NCBI GenBank assembly: GCA_023014485.1
Contig: JAJOZX010000877.1
Coordinates: forward strand, 310,001 to 374,000
Direction: 5' to 3'
From: Bathynomus jamesi
Lineage: Eukaryota; Arthropoda; Malacostraca; Isopoda; Cirolanidae
Length of the DNA: 64,000 nucleotides
Below the pieces are notes generated by a model, which did not search any database, was not told the origin of the DNA, and worked only from the letters and a program-made list of their open reading frames with translations. Position 1 is the stretch's first letter. Each line of letters opens with the position of its first letter. Shown piece after piece: positions 1 through 9,318 of the stretch. Position numbers and translations under genes: made by a program.

Positions 1-115
1 CAATTGAATGCCCGGTTAGGTCAATTGAATGCCAGGTTAGGTTATTTGAATGCCCGGTTAGGTCATCTGTACGCCCTTGACGATTGGTTAGGTTAAGTCA
101 TGATATTTTCGTTAA
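1..115. repeat. Degenerate 21-bp tandem repeat joined to dispersed repeat fragment
   Basis: Three imperfect copies of a unit of about 21 bp (variants of CAATTGAATGCCCGGTTAGGT) fill 1-62. Positions about 60-113 match, in reverse complement, the arm of the palindrome at 41820-42038 (shared words include TGTACGCCCTTGACGATT and GGTTAGGTTAAGTC). This is probably a truncated member of the same dispersed family entering from outside the window. No coding potential is seen. Confidence 0.7.
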
Positions 116-360
116 AAACACATTAATTATATTTAAAGTGCTCTAACATGTTTGTTTTCCATTTCTCCAAAAAAAGAAAGTTATTTTTGAAATCAGTGAC
201 CAAAACTACATTAGTATACCGATTTTCATTAAAATTCGCTGCTAGCCTCCAAACGGAACAGATCCATATATATATATATATATAAGCTATTGACTTCTCC
301 TTAGTGAATGGAGCTTCAGATGAAAAGAAGGACCAACACAACAGCAAATATTTTCGTTTA

Positions 361-418
361 TTTTTTGTACTTCAGACGTTTTGACAAATCTTTTGTCATC
401 ATCAGAGAATTACAAACC
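361..418 (-). ncRNA. Hammerhead-like ribozyme motif, left arm
   Basis: Read on the minus strand: stem I 5' side TTTGTAATTC, core CTGATGA, stem II GACAAA-AGA-TTTGTC, then AAAACGTC, then stem I 3' side GAAGTACAAA. TTTGTA pairs with TACAAA and TTC with GAA. The second core box reads AAAA instead of GAAA, so this copy probably does not cleave. Stem III would be only the palindrome ACGT, as expected for motifs that act as dimers. Confidence 0.5.
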
Positions 419-989
419 TTAAAACCTTAAAACAAAAATAAGAATAAATAATTAAAATTACATCATCAGAAAAAAGATTTAAAATAATTAAATTACTGTA
501 AATTAAATTAAAATTACCTCAACTGGTAAATACACAATGATTACGTCAACCTTCATATTCGGCAGATACTGAGAGAAAAATGTATGAATGTCAGTTACAT
601 TGGAAGGTATAATATGAAAGTAGGTTGGTTGGTTAGTTAGAAGAGTTTGTGACAAAACTCAGTTCGAAATTCTAACAAGAACCAATAACCTAACAGAACT
701 CCGAATTTTAGAATCTTTGTACATCTATAGAAACAAACCCTCCATTAACAGCAATAGTTCATCTTACAAATTACAGCTCTTCTAACTAACCAACCAACCT
801 ACTTTCATAGATATATCATACCCTCCAATGTAACTGACATTCATAGTTTTCTCTCAGTATCTGCCGAATATGGAGGTTGACGTAATTATTGTGCATTTAC
901 CAGTTGAGGTAATTTTAATTTAATTTAATTTTAATTCCTTTTTGTATTGATGTAATTTTAATTATTTATTCTTATTTTTGTTTTAAGAA

Positions 990-1044
990 GGTTTATAATT
1001 CACTGATGACAAAAGATTTGTTGAAACGTCTGAAGTACAAAAAA
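990..1044 (+). ncRNA. Hammerhead-like ribozyme motif, right arm
   Basis: Plus strand: TTTATAATTCA, core CTGATGA, stem II CAAA-AGA-TTTG, core GAAA at 1023-1026, CGTC, then TGAAGTACAAA, which can pair with the 5' side. Compared with the left arm it lacks three bases after the first core box, shortening stem II, but keeps an intact GAAA. Each arm therefore has a different lesion and their consensus would be a complete core. Confidence 0.5.
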
Positions 1045-1092
1045 AAAATAAATAAACGAAAATGTTTGCTGTTGTGTTGGTCCTTCTTTATA

Positions 1093-2705
1093 TCGGGTGG
1101 CCACAAAAAAACTTTACTTAATTGAAAGTTTAATAACTGCAACAATTCAAAACTTATGCGATTGAGATTTTGCACACATTAACAGATGCATATAATCTAT
1201 AATTGCTGGAATTTTCAAATATGTAGGTTCTATAGTTTTGTTACAGTGAACAATTTAAAAGCATATGTCTAAAAATAGCATGCCTGGTGTGCATCTGACA
1301 CGTACGTGCGCTAGCGTAGGCTAAACCTAATGTAGCGTAGTATGACACGCGCGCTGGCGTAGGCTAAACCTAATGTGAATTTGCTTTCTTTTATTTTTCC
1401 GCTAAAACCCCGCCAGCATGACGTTAAGTAAAAGTGATAAAGCCATCATAGAAGCATGTGTCAAGGAAAAGGTTGGAATGGAAATAGGATTGTCCGAGAA
1501 TTCCCCGCAAAAAACTGGACTCGTCAAAGTGTTTATAACTTAATAAGAAAGATAAAGGATACTGGATCAACAGCTAGAAAACCCGGCAGCGGCAGGCCCA
1601 AAAGTGTTTCAACAGAAGAAAATAAGGCTGCCGTGGAGGAACTGATTCAATCCCAGGAGAATACACCAGGAACTCATCGCTCCCAGAGACAGATTGCGTA
1701 CGACCTTGGGATTTCTCGCTCCTCTGTACAAGGGATTGTAAAACGTTTGAAATTGAAGGCCTACAAGAGAATTCGAGTTTCTCGGCGTGATCAGAATGTA
1801 AGACAGCGTAGAAAGACCCGCTGTAAATCCCTATGAACGCTACTCAGCTGAAGACGTGCAAAAAGTTGTGTTTACAGACGAAAAGGATTTCACGTTGGAG
1901 GTGGCCAAAAACAGGCAAAATGACAGGGTTTATGGTTCAAGGAAAAAGGACATTCCTCCCTCCAGGCTTTATCATGAAACCTCACGATTCAGCATAAAAG
2001 TAATGGTATCGGCGGGAATTTCATGGAAGGGGAAAACACGAATTCATTTTATTGCCACAAACGAAACTAAAGTTAACTCTGAGCGCTATATCAACCTGTT
2101 AGATAATGGGTTACTTCCTGATTGTCGTCAGCTGTATCCTGATGAGGCCTACATTTTCCAGCAAGATGGGGCACCCGCCCATACAAGCCGAGCGACCCAA
2201 AATCATCTAGAGCAAGAGACCCCTAATTTCATCAAAAAGGATGAATGGCCGCCTCAGTCTCCCGACTGTAATCCGATGGACTATTCAGTATGGGATTCCC
2301 TCATGGTGAAGGTTTACGGCAGCCAGAAAGACAAATTCACCGAAGATGAACTTAAGGAGAAAATCAGTAGAGCATGGGAGGATATCACCTTAGATGAGGT
2401 TCGAAAGTGCATCTCCTCGTGGAAGAAGCGATTGAGGGCAGTTTACCAACAGGGAGGTTGTCACATTGACCATTTGTTTAAGTAAATTTTGTTAAGTTCA
2501 AATTCATTTTCTTCGGCATGCTATTTTTAGACATATGCTTTTAAATTGTTCACTGTAACAAAACTATAGAACCTACATATTTGAAAATTCCAGCAGTTAT
2601 AGATTATAACCATCTGTTAATGTGTGCCAAAGCTCAATCGCATAAGTTTTGAATTGTTGCAGTTATTAAACTTTGAATTAAGTAAAGTTTTTTGTGGCCA
2701 CCCGA
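1093..2705 (+). mobile_element. Tc1/mariner element, DD37D, long inverted repeats
   Basis: Terminal inverted repeats of about 190 bp (1093-1283 and 2515-2705) begin TCGGGTGGCCACAAAAAAAC and are flanked by TA. They enclose a broken DD37D transposase gene at 1419-2485. The left end lies against the Penelope-like repeat and the right end against another mariner at 2725. The length of the inverted repeats is greater than in classical mariners. Confidence 0.85.
1419..2485 (+). pseudogene. DD37D mariner transposase, frameshifted
   Basis: The likely ATG is at 1419, giving MTLSKSDKAIIEACVKEK before a one-base shift near 1475 into the frame that starts at 1456. The first part holds the paired helix-turn-helix region with a GSGRPKS linker. 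A second shift or stop near 1836 leads into the catalytic part from about 1856. Catalytic blocks are VFTDEKDF (D1), FQQDGAPAH (D2) and SPDCNPMDY (D3), with 37 residues between D2 and D3, the spacing of the maT/DD37D group. The end is HIDHLFK followed by TAA. Two frame breaks make it inactive as it stands. Confidence 0.85.
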
Positions 2706-2724
2706 TATATTCGTAAGTTATATA

Positions 2725-3737
2725 TCGGGTGGGCAAAAAAAAAGAGAGACCTCGAACTTTGGCTGTAAAATCCAAAGTTATGGTCAGATTTCAATATTTT
2801 TTTCACACCCGACAACTAAGTAAATTTCCTATACGGTGAGCGGATTATTTCAAAGAGAACTAATGAAAATTACGGATTTATTGAACATTTCTTTATGCCA
2901 CTGGAAATTCTCCATTTACACTACTTCTGCATTGTTGGGTCGGCAAAAAAAAAGGGAGACCTTTTAAATCCTTCATATCTCGGCAAATACGGTACATAGA
3001 ACCATGAAATTTTAGGATGTTAGTACTAGGTAATGTTATGGTTTGTATGCCATCTTTAAGCATTTTAGCTGAGAAATTGGATTTATGGGGAATATTCAAG
3101 GAAAATCTTGCTAATCATAGGTTCAATTTGATAATTAAAGCGATTTTAATTAAGGTAAGCCAACTACAGGAGGTTTGGACAAGCTTCTCAAGAAAATCGA
3201 TAAAACAGGAGATATCAAAAGAATACCAGGTAGCAGTATTAAATATGGCCACCAAACAGTCCTGATTTAAATCCTGTCGATTACGGCCTTTGAGAAAATT
3301 TGTCACAGAGAATTTATCGGTCACAGTAAGAAATGTCGCTCATTTACGACAGCTTCTTCTGAAAAAATGGGATGAGCTACCTACCACAAGAACAAATCAA
3401 TAAAGCCATAGATGAGTTCCGTCCTAGACCGAAAAAGGTTGTAGAAGTTCGTGGTAAACATATCGAGGATTTTTTTTTAACATCAAGGTAATACCATATG
3501 TGAGTACTTTGTAACTTTTTATCTGCACATACAATGCAGTAGTAGTATAAATGGAGAATTTCCAGTGGCATGAAGAAATGTTAAATAAATCTGTAATTTT
3601 CATTAGTGTTCTTTGAAATCCGCTCACCGTATAGGAGATTTACTTCGTTGTGGGGTGTGAAAAAAATACTGAAACCTGACCACAACTTTCGATTTTACAG
3701 CCAAAGTTCGAGGTCTTCCTTTATTTTTGTCCACCAT
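2725..3737. mobile_element. Rearranged DD37D mariner derivative with duplicated inverted arm
   Basis: Sequence 2937-3737 is the reverse complement of the element at 56817-57622. In addition, the arm at 3525-3737 is repeated inverted at 2725-2935, so the whole is a foldback of about 210-bp arms (TCGGGTGGGCAAAAA / TTTTTGTCCACC). Only the transposase C-terminus remains. The duplicated arm suggests an aberrant transposition or recombination product. Confidence 0.75.
3255..3480 (+). pseudogene. DD37D mariner transposase C-terminal remnant
   Basis: Across frame shifts the plus strand encodes SPDLNPVDYG (third catalytic Asp block), then blocks resembling ELPQEQINKAIDEFR and KVVEVRGKHIEDFF. The same tail is found in the mariner at 43834-44037 (GKHIEQYF). 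The N-terminal half and the first two catalytic Asp blocks are missing. It is a fossil inside the rearranged element at 2725-3737. Confidence 0.7.
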
Positions 3738-3744
3738 ATATATA

Positions 3745-5144
3745 AAGGGTGATCCAGAGAAATGGGACCCAAAAGAAACCCCTGTAACTCTAAAAGTATA
3801 AGTCCTTTTATAAAATCATACGCATCATTCGAAAGAGGATAGTTACAAGTTTGTACAGGATTGTATAGGTTTTGACAATACAAGACAAGATAAGATACAA
3901 AACAAAATAAAAGTGTTAGTTAAAACTAACCCTTCAAGATGACTGCATGGACTGTGGAACAGCTGCGTTTCATAACTGAGCAATATTATGAGCATGGAAG
4001 AAGTGTAGTTTCAGCTCAAAGATCTTTCAAGACAAATTTTCAGATGTCAAAATCACCTTCTAAGAAAGTAATCGGTCGGTGTGTCAGAAATTTTTCCCTA
4101 ACTGGCAGCGTTGGAAAAAGAAAACCAACTGGAAGAGTGCGCACAGCAAGGATAGACGAGATCATTAACAGAACTCATGAAATTGTACAGGATAATCCTA
4201 ACATAAGCATCAGACGTGCTTCTCAGCTGTTAGGAGTTGGATATGGAACAACACACCGTATATTCAAGCAAAATTTAATGCTCTTTCCATATAAAATTCA
4301 AACAGTGCAACAACTAAACGATGGAGATTTCGCACGAAGACGACAATTCTGTCAATGGATCCAACAGAAGGTAAATGACACCACCAATTTTCTAGCAACT
4401 TTGATTATGTCAGACGAAGCCCATTTTCACTTGAATGGAACTGTAAACAAACAAAATTGTCGTTTCTGGGCAACAGAAAGTCCATTGAATATTACCGAAG
4501 TCCCGTTGCATAGTCAGCGTGTAACTGTTTGGTGTGGTCTTACTGCATCTCATATCATAGGGCCGTACTTTTTCGAGGATTCCACCGGAAACACGGTCAC
4601 TGTAAATGGTGATCGCTACGAAAAAATGTTGACCGATTTCCTTATTCCTAAATTAAAAGATCTTTGTCTAGAAAACCACTGGTTCCAACAAGACGGAGCT
4701 ACCTGCCATACCACGAGGAACTGCATGGCAGTTTTGCGTCAAACGTTTCCAGGCGAGTTAATCTCAAGATTTGGAGACGTTGAATGGCCCGCAAGGTCTC
4801 CGGGTTTTTCTCCCTTAGATTATTATCTCTGGGGATATTTAAAGAGTAGGGTCTACAGAAATAACCCAACGACCTTGCAAGAATTGAAGGCCGCCATCAC
4901 AAATGAGATACAGGCCATACCACCGCACACTCTTGCAAAAGTGATGCAGAACTTACAAGCGAGAACACTGGAATGCTTGGCAACTAATGGAGCACATTTG
5001 AAAGGAGTCATTTTTAAAAAATAAATATTTCATAATAAACTTGTAACTCTACTCTTTCGAATGATATATAGTTTTTATGAAAGGAATTAAATATTAAGAA
5101 TATTTGGCTTTTTTTTATGGGTCCCATTTATCTGGATCACCCAG
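3745..5144 (+). mobile_element. Intact DD41D Tc1/mariner element
   Basis: Terminal inverted repeats GGGTGATCCAGAGAAATGGG at the left and the matching GGGTGATCCAGATAAATGGG (reversed) at the right are flanked by TA within short (TA)n tracts. The 1.4-kb element holds one uninterrupted ORF. Intact ends plus an intact ORF make it the best candidate for a recently active autonomous element in the window. Confidence 0.9.
3939..5024 (+). CDS. Tc1/mariner transposase, DD41D, intact
   Basis: A 361-residue transposase that would bind the element ends and cut and paste the DNA at TA sites in the nucleus. Residues 1-115 hold the paired helix-turn-helix region, with a GSVGKRKPTGR linker near 55-66. Catalytic Asp residues are visible at D159 (MSDEAHFH), D252 (FQQDGATCH) and D294 (SPLDYYLW), with 41 residues between the second and third. 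This spacing matches the rosa/DD41D group. The ATG at 3939 lies about 190 bp inside the left end and no other in-frame ATG is better placed. Length is normal for the family and no stop or shift is present. Activity is inferred. Confidence 0.92.
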   Translation: MTAWTVEQLRFITEQYYEHGRSVVSAQRSFKTNFQMSKSPSKKVIGRCVRNFSLTGSVGKRKPTGRVRTARIDEIINRTHEIVQDNPNISIRRASQLLGVGYGTTHRIFKQNLMLFPYKIQTVQQLNDGDFARRRQFCQWIQQKVNDTTNFLATLIMSDEAHFHLNGTVNKQNCRFWATESPLNITEVPLHSQRVTVWCGLTASHIIGPYFFEDSTGNTVTVNGDRYEKMLTDFLIPKLKDLCLENHWFQQDGATCHTTRNCMAVLRQTFPGELISRFGDVEWPARSPGFSPLDYYLWGYLKSRVYRNNPTTLQELKAAITNEIQAIPPHTLAKVMQNLQARTLECLATNGAHLKGVIFKK

Positions 5145-5168
5145 TATATATATATATATATATATATA

Positions 5169-6542
5169 CAGGGTGGGCGGAAAGTAGCTCCCTATTTTGG
5201 ATTGGTAAAAAATACGTATATTATCCATTTATTTCAGAAGAAATAATATGAAAAGGTAGGCATACATGGTAGGTTTTCTCTAAAATTCAATGTGGGCTCC
5301 AACTCTTTCCACCAGCTTCTGGAGCCGCCCAGGAATGGCGTCCACTGACTTTAGCAGGAACTCCGGCGGGATGGAGGACATGACTTCCCGAATTCGGTCC
5401 TCCAGTTCTTCCAATGTCCTCGGTTTGGTGCGGTAGACTTCTTCCTTTACCCACCCCCAAAGAAAGAAGTCGCACGGTGTCAAGCCGGGGCTCCTGGCTG
5501 GCCATTGATGTGGACCACGACGACCCATCCAACGCCCAGGGAAGTGGGCATCCAGCCACTCACGAACAACAAGAGCGAAGTGCGGAGGGGCGCCATCTTG
5601 CATAAATATCAGATCGCCGATGTTCTCCCATGTGCTGACAACCGGCCAGACCTCGTTTCGCAACATAGCAAGGTACCGCTCAGCATTCATGGTGTTGCGC
5701 AGAAGGAACGGGCCCACAACCTGATCTGAGGTCATACCACACCACACAGTTACACTGAACCGATTCTGCCGTTTTTCAGCGGTAACCATGGGATCCTCTC
5801 CTGCCCAGTAGTGGCAATTGTGGCGGTTGACAAAGCATCCGACGTGGAACACCGCCTCGTCGCTCCAGAGGATGTTGCGGAAGAGATGGGGCCAGTCTTC
5901 AAGCCAAGCCAGCATGATTTCCCCGAACTCCATGCGAATGTCGCAGTCCTCGTCCGAGAGAGATTGGCAGTAATGCGGCTTCCACGCACGCCAGTTCAGC
6001 TCCTTCTTCAGCACAGTTCGCACTGAGTAGCGGGAGAGTCCACTTTCCCGAGCTGCCTGGCGAGTTGACTTTCGTGGACTCCGTGCGAACATTTCCTGAA
6101 CTGCCTGCACCGTCTCCTGGGCCCTGGATGTCGAAGGGCGACCACATCTTCGAACATCTGCCACAGACCCCGTGGTCATGAGCTTCGAGTGGCAGTTCTT
6201 GATTGTTTTCGGGTCCACTTGGGCACGTGGTCCGTGAATGGCGGCCCGCCACCATCTTTGAACTCGAACGACAGATTGCCAAACTTCGTACCGTGCCGCC
6301 AACTGGGCACGCTCCTGCAGTGTTAAACGCTCAGCCATGTTACCCTTCAATCTGAAATGAAAAAAAAAATGAACGTTACAATTGTACCACTTTAGAGAAC
6401 ACAAAGAGAACACTTTAGAGAAAAAAAGATTACCGTTACAATTGTACCACTTTAGAGAACACACCATAACAATATAACAATACAATCACAATTTATACAT
6501 AATTTATATGTAATTTAAATTAGGGAGCTACTTTCCGCCACC

Positions 6543-6545
<3 letters not shown>
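5169..6545 (-). mobile_element. Intact DD41D Tc1/mariner element, second family
   Basis: Ends CAGGGTGGGCGGAAAGTAGC (left) and its inverse GCTACTTTCCGCCACCCTG (right, one base shorter) are flanked by TA inside (TA)n microsatellites. The element encloses one intact minus-strand transposase. A rearranged copy of the same family lies at 50051-50982. Its G+C-richer coding region stands out from the AT-rich surroundings, which may reflect recent arrival. Confidence 0.9.
5280..6338 (-). CDS. Tc1/mariner transposase, DD41D, intact
   Basis: From the ATG at 6338 the reading frame gives 352 residues ending GAHIEF. A longer open frame upstream is probably untranslated leader containing a direct repeat (CAATTGTACCACTTTAGAGA twice). 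N-terminal helix-turn-helix motifs occupy about residues 5-115, including GSVADVRRCGRPS. Catalytic positions are D160 (WSDEAVFH), D248 (MQDGAPPHF) and D290 (PCDFFLWG), 41 residues apart between the second and third. The protein is only distantly similar to the transposase at 3939-5024, so these are two separate DD41D lineages. No frame break is seen. Confidence 0.92.
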   Translation of the reverse strand: MAERLTLQERAQLAARYEVWQSVVRVQRWWRAAIHGPRAQVDPKTIKNCHSKLMTTGSVADVRRCGRPSTSRAQETVQAVQEMFARSPRKSTRQAARESGLSRYSVRTVLKKELNWRAWKPHYCQSLSDEDCDIRMEFGEIMLAWLEDWPHLFRNILWSDEAVFHVGCFVNRHNCHYWAGEDPMVTAEKRQNRFSVTVWCGMTSDQVVGPFLLRNTMNAERYLAMLRNEVWPVVSTWENIGDLIFMQDGAPPHFALVVREWLDAHFPGRWMGRRGPHQWPARSPGLTPCDFFLWGWVKEEVYRTKPRTLEELEDRIREVMSSIPPEFLLKSVDAIPGRLQKLVERVGAHIEF

Positions 6546-6547
<2 letters not shown>

Positions 6548-6588
<41 letters not shown>

Positions 6589-7566
6589 AAGATCTTAAGG
6601 ATCTTAACATAAAAACCCCTAGCCTGAATCTAATCCAGAAGATCCTTCATTTTGCGATCCTCAAGATACTATATTTTAAGATCCGTTGTATCCCCAATTT
6701 ATATATGAAAATGAAAATGAAAAGGTTTATTGGCAGACTATAGTCCATATGACAAATATTATTAATACAATGACAGTTCACATACTAAGAATAGAAATAT
6801 ATACAGTTGATTAGGAATAATACAGTAATGTCGAAGTTAAATGGAGCTACAGACAGACGTTTTCGTACCAAGAATTCCATAGCTTTGAGGATAAACGGCA
6901 GGACTCGTGGACATCTTGGATAATCGGGTTGGTTGATTTTTTAATTCTTTGCATTAGACTGTATTGAGCACGTCTTGTTACCTCCGGGAAGATCGGGACA
7001 TTACGGATAGCAAACATTTGCGAAGCTGAGCAGCTCGGGGAAAATTAAATCCACTATAGTCAGAATAAGTAATGGTAAATGACAAACACTATAGTTCCAT
7101 GCACGGTTTGTATCATAAAAAACCTCAGGGAACCATTCTGAGTTTACTCCCATCATGAAACGGACATGTTATGTGCCTTGAAAAGTGGACGCTCAATTCA
7201 GCCAGTTGAGGTTTAAGTTTTGGTTTTTGGCTAAAAAAAAAATATATATAATAGTTCCCCCTTTTTTTTTGATGTATTCAATCCGACGTAAATGCAACGA
7301 GTCTTTTGCTTATATTGGGGTCCTGGATATGGCAGGGCTAGGCTGTTTTAAACCCGAGATCCTGTCGCAAAGATGGATCCTATCTGCTTTGCAGATAGCT
7401 AGTGAGGGAAGCTATATTTTTGGGACCTCTTTGCGAGTGACCCGTTGCCCACGTTGGGCTAACATCATGAAAAAGGAAAAACTATAGTGTCATTTACCAT
7501 TACTTATTCGGACTATAGTGGATTTAATTTTCCCAGAAGAGTTCCTTGTTCCATGCACGGTCTGTG
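6548..7566. repeat. (TA)n tract and unassigned repeat with inverted arms
   Basis: A (TA)n tract (to about 6585) is followed by sequence with no recognisable protein. Arms of about 57 bp at 7037-7096 and 7480-7533 are inverted copies (shared word ACTATAGTGGATTTAATTTT), and each is followed in direct orientation by TTCCATGCACGGT. The GAAAAT-rich string near 6710 resembles the 3' tail of a LINE or SINE in antisense. I cannot name the element. Confidence 0.5.

Positions 7567-7567
<1 letters not shown>

Positions 7568-7620
<53 letters not shown>
7568..7620. repeat. (TA)n microsatellite
   Basis: About 53 bp of TA repeat immediately precede the mariner end CAGGGTGTCCCATAAGTCC. This is one of many TA runs bordering Tc1/mariner ends in the window. 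Confidence 0.95.
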
Positions 7621-7624
<4 letters not shown>

Positions 7625-8204
7625 GGTGTCCCATAAGTCCGGCATCATAGGAGAAATTCATATTTTTCTATTTCTACAAACCATAATTCATATTTTTCTC
7701 TTTCTACAGGCCATAATGTCTGTGAGGAAGGAAGAACGAATCCAGATAATTCTACTCATAGGAAATCGGACGATGATACAGCGACTGCTATCCTGGCTCA
7801 TTTTAACAGAAGTCCCAATAAGTCTCTTCGGCGATTGTCCGCCGAGAGAGGAGTGTCGAAAAGTAGCATCCATCGCATTCTTCAGGCTCAAAAATGGCAT
7901 CCATATAAACTTCAGATCCTACAGAAATTAAGCGAAGATGATCCCGACCGGCGGATGGAATTTTGTGAATGGGCTACGGAACAATATGCTCGGGATGCCA
8001 ATTTCCCGTCCACCATTCTGTTCAGTGACGAGGCTGTTTTTTATGGAAATGGTGAAGTAAATCGACAGAACACCCGCTACTGGTCTCAAAACAACCCTCA
8101 CTGGTATAACTCTTCAAAGGAACAAGGTGCATCTCGGGTGATGGTATGGTGTGGCATTTGGAAGTATCGCATCATAGGCCCCCTCTTTTTCGATGAACAT
8201 GTCA

Positions 8205-8965
8205 TGCAAACGATGTTGTGTTGAGTCGGGAGACGACAGAGGAGGTGGAGCAGCAGTTGGAAAATTGGAGAGAGGCGTTGGAAAGTAGGGGGATGAGAAT
8301 TAGCCGAAAGAAGACCGAATATATGAGATGTGATGTGCAGCAGGACCGAGGAGGGGAAGTGACATTGAGTGGTGAGCGTGTTAAGACGGTGGAGTATTTT
8401 AAATACTTGGGGTCAACAGTGGATGCAGAGGGGGGGACCAGAGAGAGAGATAAACTGTAGAATACAGTCGGGGTGGAAGAACTGGAGAGACGTATCAGGG
8501 GTGCTCTGTGATAAGAGGGTCCCAGTGAAACTGAAGGGAAAGGTATTCAAAACAGTGGTGAGGCCGGCAATGTTGTATGGAATGGAGACTGTGCCAATGA
8601 AGAAGAGCAATGAAAGAAAAATCGATGTGGCTGAAATGAAGATGTTGAGATGGATGTATGGACTGACGAGGAGGGATAGGGTCAGAATTGAGCATATAAG
8701 AGGAACAGTGAAGGTGGCGGAAGCATCTAAGAAGGTGCAGGAGGCCAGGCTGAGGTGGTATGGACACGTCAGGAGAAGAGAGGAGGAGTATGTGGGGCGC
8801 AGAGTGCTGGAGATTGAGTTGCCGGGACGGAGAAGAAGAGGAAGACCGAAGACGAGATGGAGGGACTGTGTGGTGGCGGACATCAGGGAAAAGGATTTGG
8901 AGGAGGACGTGGTATACGACAGAGGAGAGTGGAGAAGACGAACCAAAAACAGCGACCCCATGTAA
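8205..8965 (+). pseudogene. RTE-like reverse transcriptase C-terminal region
   Basis: The frame from 8218 encodes NWREALESRGMRISRKKTEY and YFKYLGSTVDAEGG, the thumb region typical of RTE-like reverse transcriptases. One shift near 8455 leads to the frame encoding VRPAMLYGMETVPM, EMKMLRWMYGLTRRDRVR, LRWYGHVRRREEEYVGR and RRGRPKTRWRDCV, the C-terminal hallmarks of this clade. The YADD catalytic box lies upstream and is missing through 5' truncation. The stop is at 8963-8965. Confidence 0.85.
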
Positions 8966-9000
8966 AGATGGGATAATAAGCTGCGGAAGAAGAAGAAGAT
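8205..9000 (+). mobile_element. 5'-truncated RTE-like LINE inserted in the mariner
   Basis: The 3' part of an RTE-clade retrotransposon separates two parts of one mariner transposase that line up when it is removed. It ends in a short GAA-rich tail (AAGAAGAAGAAGAT). Flanks ATGTCA and ATATCA could be a decayed target duplication. 5' truncation is typical of LINE insertion. Confidence 0.85.
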
Positions 9001-9318
9001 ATCACTGGAGGCACCTACCTACGTATGCTCAAGGAAGAAGCATTTCCCAGTGTCTTGAACGAAGAAGAAATTTCCCAACATGGTTCCAGCAAGACGGCGC
9101 TCCTGCACATTACAGCACCCAAGTAAGGAAATACCTGTACCAACAATTCCCTGGTCATTGGATAGGACGTCGAGGGCCTGTGGAATGACCAGCTAGAAGC
9201 CCGGATCTCACGCCACTAGATTTTTATCTCTGGGACCACTTGAAAGCGCTGGTATACGCAGAGAAAATTAGGAGTGTTGAACATTTGCGGCAGCGCATTA
9301 TTGGGGCATGTAACAGCC

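Larger units (their letters stand above)
318..1088. mobile_element. Penelope-like foldback repeat with inverted hammerhead-bearing arms
   Basis: The outer sequence at 318-420 is repeated in reverse complement at 991-1088, and inner sequence at 480-660 is repeated inverted at 775-930, leaving a centre around 660-775. The arms carry the CTGATGA and GAAACGTCTGAAGTAC words typical of hammerhead motifs in Penelope-like element terminal repeats. No GIY-YIG or reverse transcriptase ORF remains, so this is a non-coding derivative built from two oppositely oriented end copies. The DD37D mariner at 1093 abuts the right arm. The Penelope assignment rests on the ribozyme motif and is inference. Confidence 0.6.
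7716..9311 (+). pseudogene. DD41D mariner transposase, interrupted
   Basis: The start is probably ATG 7716 (MSVRKEERIQ), with a frame break near 7760. The frame from 7835 continues through helix-turn-helix sequence (GVSKSSIHRILQAQKW) and the first catalytic block LFSDEAVFYGNG to DEHV at about 8204. There the LINE insertion lies. After 9000 the gene resumes with TYLRMLKEEAFP and FQQDGAPAHY (D2), then SPDLTPLDFYLW (D3), 41 residues later. A TGA replaces the usual Trp in the VEW-PARSP motif at 9185-9187. It is therefore broken by insertion, a frameshift and a stop. Confidence 0.85.
7622..9317 (+). mobile_element. DD41D mariner split by an RTE LINE and cut at its 3' end
   Basis: The left end CAGGGTGTCCCATAAGTCC follows a TA run. 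The element contains a 26-bp duplicated leader (ATTCATATTTTTCT copies near 7658 and 7686), then transposase sequence, then an RTE fragment (8205-9000), then the rest of the transposase. The expected right terminal repeat is absent because element E1 begins at 9319. Confidence 0.8.
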
